Positions 59,626 to 64,000 of a stretch of DNA of 64,000 nt are shown piece after piece. Origin of the DNA: Bimastos eiseni (taxonomy: Eukaryota > Annelida > Clitellata > Crassiclitellata > Lumbricidae); contig OY365811.1 of assembly GCA_959347315.1 (NCBI GenBank), positions 38,841,770-38,905,769 on the forward strand, written 5' to 3'. Each line of letters begins with the position of its first letter. Within the stretch, counting starts at the first letter, position 1. Made by a program: the position numbers and the translations under genes. The notes under the pieces are model-generated. The model searched no databases. It was not told the origin of the DNA and worked only from the letters and a program-made list of their open reading frames with translations.

Positions 59626-59691
<66 letters not shown>
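59626..59691. repeat. (ATT)n microsatellite
   Basis: About 22 perfect ATT units; pairs in opposite orientation with the AAT run at 59900. Confidence 0.96.
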
Positions 59692-59692
<1 letters not shown>

Positions 59693-59899
59693 ACGGACTA
59701 TTTCTACAGCGCCGTAACGCAGCCATTTTCATTAAGTTGGTTCTTTGGTTGGGAGTAAGGAAGGAGGAAAGCATATATTATAGACAGGTTACTATGCAAA
59801 TAGGTTGTTTGGCAGGTACAAATGGTACAGGTCACATGTGTTCTGATGTTGGCCTATGTAACTTGCTGCGGTTTGCCAGCCTGTTAAATAAACGAATAA

Positions 59900-59941
<42 letters not shown>
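59900..59941. repeat. (AAT)n microsatellite
   Basis: About 14 AAT units, the complement of the 59626 array, 209 bp away. Confidence 0.95.
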
Positions 59942-59942
<1 letters not shown>

Positions 59943-60194
59943 TGTATAAATATACGCAGGTGTAGGTTGGTTGCTTGGAGGGAGTTGGTTCAATGGCCGA
60001 TTGGTTAGAATTTGGTTATCTGTGTGGTTATCTGGTTGTGTCGATGCCTTATCTACAGACTTCATTGTGTTTGTACTTACATGCATACTTAACCAATCAT
60101 TTATCGAGGCGAGTGGAAGTGTGTTTAACCTCCGAGGTAATGCCCTGTGAATGCATACATTGCACAGACACCTGCTGTCAACAGTGTCAGATAC

Positions 60195-60232
60195 ACAGAC
60201 GGACGGACAGACGGACGGACGGACGGATTGAG
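60195..60232. repeat. (GACG)n microsatellite
   Basis: GACGGACGGACAGACGGACG-type tetranucleotide run. Confidence 0.9.
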
Positions 60233-60880
60233 GGATATTAAGAGTATGCATACATTTCAGGGCCAACAATGATATATGCAAATGTCGTAATATACGTTAT
60301 GGAGTATACGTCATGGAGTATCCATCATAGAGCATAGATTAAAGAGATGCATTACCGAGAATACATTATCGAGTATATATTACAGAGTATACACTACTGA
60401 GTAATGCGAAACACATAAGATCGCTGCCTGCAGTTATTCAGTTAATAATATTTTAAGAACCATTATATTATAAGATCAGAAACTCCGATGGACGATGCCA
60501 ACCTGACGCTACAGAAGTTGCCCGAAGAGAGGAAGGAAGGACGTTGGCGAATGCGGAGAGCCATGATGCCTCGACAAGGCTCTTTCGACACAGGTCAACA
60601 GGTTTTGCAAGGTATCACGGCTCACTGCGCACACCACATACGCTATCCTCGATCGCAACAGCAATGGCAACAAAACCATCATCAGCAAGCGATGCGGAAC
60701 GTCGCATCCAACATCATCTTTCTTCAAAGTCTGTTCATAATGGAAGGGTATATCTCTATATATCTACTACATGTATATATATGCACATATATAATATATA
60801 TTCATATGTGTACATAACATATTTATAATATATATCTATATATATATATGGTATTTACATATATGCGTGCACCGTATATA

Positions 60881-61058
60881 CAGTGTTGGGCATGAGTTAA
60901 CTCAGATGAGTTTAAACTCACTTGATGAGATTTATGAGTTTGAGTTAACTCATTTCACAGAGGACGATTTGAGTTTGAGTTTGAGTTTAAACTCATTTTG
61001 AGGTGCACGAGTTGAGTTTTGATTTAACTCATTTCTTGTCTGAGTTTACCCAACACTG
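60881..61058. mobile_element. hAT MITE, 178 bp
   Basis: CAGTGTTGGGCATGAGTTAA at the left and TTTACCCAACACTG at the right are inverted ends of hAT type. The interior is packed with GAGTTTGAGTT / AACTCA motifs in both orientations. Outer 8-mers CGTATATA and CGTGTTTT share five positions, a weak decayed duplication. Confidence 0.75.
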
Positions 61059-61434
61059 CGTGTTTTTATGCATATATGTGAGTTTTTGCACTTATATTTG
61101 CTTATAGGTACGGTATTTAGTTAAGTAATATGTTCTCACGATATCTATAAATGTGTGCTAATGTTTAATTAATATATATCATTATACTGAGTATACAGTA
61201 GCTAGCTAACCGACAGTCTTGGTGCAGCCACGCCCTCCTCGGCGCTGGCGCAGCATAGGCGGAGCCTAAGGCACCTGACACTGGCGCGGTGAATGAACCT
61301 ATGAGCAGACAGAAAGACAAACAAATAAACAGACAGACAGTGAACGAGGAGAGTGGAGATCTTTCACACCCCGCTAGCGGTCTGGTGTCAGGTACTGATG
61401 ATGATAATGATGATCATCTTTGAATGCACATGCA

Positions 61435-61672
61435 TGCGTTTATGTATGTATGTATGTATGTGTGTATGTATGTATGTACAAATGTGTATCTCTATAGGCA
61501 TAACTCTATATATCTCCATTCCATATTGCAGGGTCATTCTGAGCTGAGCATTGGCAATGGAGACGACGCGCGTTCGTACGTACGCATGCATGCATGTATG
61601 TATGTATATATGTATGTATGTATATATGTATGTATGCATGTATGTATGTATTTATGTATTTATGTATACAAT
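61435..61672. repeat. Two (GTAT)n blocks
   Basis: GTATGTAT runs at 61441-61475 and about 61590-61670 with ATGC interruptions. Confidence 0.9.
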
Positions 61673-61810
61673 AATTAGACAATGCAATTGTATTTGCTAT
61701 CGCCCTCCTTCGAAAGTTCAGAAATGCACACGTGACTATGCGACAAAACAGCGATGGTGTTCAGCAATATTGATGAGTGATGGACTTTTGTTAAAGGTCC
61801 TTAAACAGCA

Positions 61811-61888
61811 ATCGTCTCAGAGGAAGAGACTCGAACCCGTACAATCGGTGTCACATGCAGGTTACCAATAGGCCACCCAGCCCCACTG
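61811..61888 (-). repeat. tRNA-derived SINE head
   Basis: Minus strand: GGGTGGCCTATTGGTAACC (A box) and GGGTTCGAGTCTC (perfect B box, 61826-61838). The arms are too mismatched for a working tRNA. Confidence 0.6.
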
Positions 61889-62683
61889 GATCATGCATGT
61901 GTGCATAGTTGGACGATGGATGGGTGGATGGTGTGAGTGCGCGTGTGTGTGTGCATAATTTTAATATTACGAGCAGCAAAACCGCTTTTCTACGGTTGAA
62001 GTAATAGCGTAGCAGTCATAAAGTGCATTCGTCTGATTCGCTTTATATTGATTTCTGTGGGATAAAATCATTCGTTTGTGAATGTTGCGCATGGCAGAGT
62101 TTTAATAGCGAATTGAGGCGTTTAAAAAATTACTGATTAAAATATAATACATGTTCGCTGATGTAGCTAGGACTTCTCTGTGTTGATTGTTGCCTTCATT
62201 ACATCGTAAAAACTCAATCTTTGTCTAAACGAAAATGTGGAATACATAGCGTCGCTTCCAAACGATTTAAAGGTGTCTAAGTGAACGCTTGTTTTTTGCT
62301 GATCGTGAGCCCATTGATTAGCGTTCACCGACATCTTGTGTCTATCATCGCAGTTAATCGTAATGCCAAATATTTCATTGTAATTTTGTGGCCTATAGTC
62401 AATGATAACTTGGCACAGGGTATAGGTCACTCCATATATAAAGGTTACTCATCAGATAACAACGTTTCTAAGCTGTAAGTGCTACAATATGCCGAGCAAC
62501 TTTCTGTCGACGGCAACCAATGAGGTTATAAATAGCACTAGAGGGAGTATGGCGCATCTTCTCTGCAGGCCAATGTGAAGTCACAATCGCAAAGCGACCT
62601 TGACCCTAACTTTAGACGGCTAGCACGTGTATGCATGATCAGATGCTGAGTTAGCACCATTAAGGTGATTTTTGTCATTCCTA

Positions 62684-63005
62684 CTTCTTTATGTTCCTTC
62701 GCCACCGGACGTCCGTCCATTGCGCATTTGGGTATTGATCCAGCCAGCGCCAGTCCCACACCTGGAAAAAGAAGAGGGCGACGCTAATGGTCTTTGTTAT
62801 CACAGTAACCCCACAGCTAGTCGTTAAAAAGAAATCAACACTTCTTTATGTACCTCCACCATCGGACATCAATGCATTGCCCACTTGGGCATAGTTCATA
62901 CCAGTGCCAGTCCCACGCCTAGAAAAAGAGAAGGGCGACGCTAATGGTCTTTGTTATCACAGTAACCTCACAGCTAGTCGTTAAAAAGAAATCAACACTT
63001 CTTTG
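62684..63005 (+). repeat. 157-bp tandem duplication, two copies plus partial third
   Basis: Units begin at CTTCTTTATGT (62684), CTTCTTTATGT (62841) and CTTCTTTG (62998), exactly 157 bp apart. Each full unit includes the CCAGTCCCA(C)(A/G)CCT motif and GCGACGCTAATGGTCTTTGT. The units differ by scattered substitutions. Confidence 0.9.
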
Positions 63006-64000
63006 TTTATTACATACAGGTCGCAGTTTTTCCAGTAACTTTGATGGAAATAATACAGAGCATACAACTAGTATTTTTACAACTTTCACAACTAGTGTTC
63101 ATAATTTAGGCATTACCATTGATAGCACTCTTTCGTTTGCTTTAACACATATCTAAGGTAATTAAAGGTCCTTAAAATCACTTCAAGTTCTTGTCATGTT
63201 ATTGTACACCAAAAGCATGCACAATATACAGACAATAATGTTTATATCAATCAAAATTCATTTATTAGGTTGCTATTTGACACAGACACAGCTTAGAAAT
63301 AAAACAACAGCATTTAGTGCCTGGGGCAATACTGGAAAACACAAAGGCATCAAAGAGAGAACTGACAGTAATCATAATTGTAATGTAGTCAAGCATTTAT
63401 ATAGGGCCACTCAAATCAACAGCTCTCTTAACGGGCGTCTGTGCATGGGCAAGGGAATAGAAAAGTCTTAAGGCATCTCCGAAACTGGCACGGTGATAGA
63501 ATCAGTAATTCCACCATCCGCAGTCACACAAATATAATTGATGCTGTACACAGTCTTAAGTACAAGTATAAGTTAATGCGTAGTCTGTATTAAAGTCTAT
63601 TTTACAGAAATCAACAGTATGTACTATTTTTAAATGCAATAAACTGCGTACTAAATGGATGGCTTAATAATAGAATAGAAACTCCTTTCTGTCACTGTTC
63701 CCAAATTTACACTCGATCCAGTTAATTATGCAATTCAGAAACATTGCAATGCAGTCAATGGTCATACTACCTAAGATTAAGGTTGAATTCTTGAGATAAC
63801 ATATTTTGATAGCTATACAGAGGTAGATCAGTTAAGATACCACATGTTTTTCTACTGGCCACTAAAAATCAGTTTTATTTAGCTTAGATCGTTTATTATG
63901 TTCATGAATCCGTGGTCTGTAGTGTTTGCAACTTCTCAATGTATGTCCACTTAATTTCACGACCATCAGCATCTAACAGAACACCTTTATCAGCTAACAT
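63006..64000. other. Unassigned right edge
   Basis: AT-rich. ATTTATATAGGGCCACTC at 63397 is a weak reverse LINE-tail core. No exon recognised. Confidence 0.35.

Noticed and set aside
62167..62430. 87-codon minus frame with Asp/His/Gln-rich sequence
   Set aside because: Starts at GTG, has no ATG in context and no recognised family; kept only as a note.

Overview
This is eukaryotic, almost certainly animal, genomic DNA dominated by repeats. Evidence: a spliced coding segment with GT/AG introns at the left edge; reverse-transcriptase and endonuclease remnants of CR1/L2-type LINEs; tRNA-derived SINE heads; DNA transposons with correct target-site duplications (hAT, Tc1/mariner, PIF/Harbinger-like); and very many microsatellites. 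There is no operon, Shine-Dalgarno organisation or CRISPR. The repeat vocabulary (LINE tails with a GCGCTATATAAA core and a microsatellite end, frequent TAGGCCTA) suggests a marine invertebrate, perhaps an echinoderm or another invertebrate deuterostome. That assignment is a guess from memory.

Layout. 1-2.5 kb: last two coding exons (67-193, 969-1113, + strand) and probable 3' UTR of an unrecognised Pro/Met/Gly-rich protein; this is the only well-supported host gene. 2.5-13.7 kb: non-coding DNA with a CRE/E-box/X-box-like cluster near 8.0 kb, SINE heads and microsatellites. 13,726-20,250: a 6.5-kb array of about 362 copies of an 18-bp unit, nearly free of variants. 20.3-27.3 kb: a tRNA-Thr-like sequence whose middle is expanded seven times, a 33-bp snapback, a LINE C-terminus, a 1.2-kb hAT element with an 8-bp target duplication, and a minus-strand LINE end. 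28.3-33 kb: two copies of a 0.85-kb non-autonomous hAT family in opposite orientation, both beside LINE sequence, plus a 13-bp telomere-like satellite and a 189-bp tandem duplication. 34-42 kb: microsatellites, a hAT transposase-like fragment, a LINE endonuclease fragment and a mosaic 0.78-kb duplication. 43-46.1 kb: LINE remnants bounded by a perfect 143-bp inverted repeat. 45-50.8 kb: long purine/pyrimidine-asymmetric tracts. 54.6-58.9 kb: a CRE-rich stretch, a PIF/Harbinger-like MITE, an 820-bp terminal-inverted-repeat element of unknown class and a decayed Tc1/mariner transposon. 59-64 kb: trinucleotide arrays, a small hAT MITE, a tRNA-like sequence and a 157-bp tandem duplication.

Apart from the left-edge gene, the protein-like sequence belongs to dead mobile elements. 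The longest open frames (over 2,000 codons) are by-products of stop-free tandem repeats. No new multi-gene system was found. The most unusual signals are the homogeneous 18-bp satellite, the internally expanded tRNA-like sequence, a palindrome in one hAT copy that looks like a template switch, the mosaic and inverted duplications, and the excess of the palindrome TAGGCCTA.
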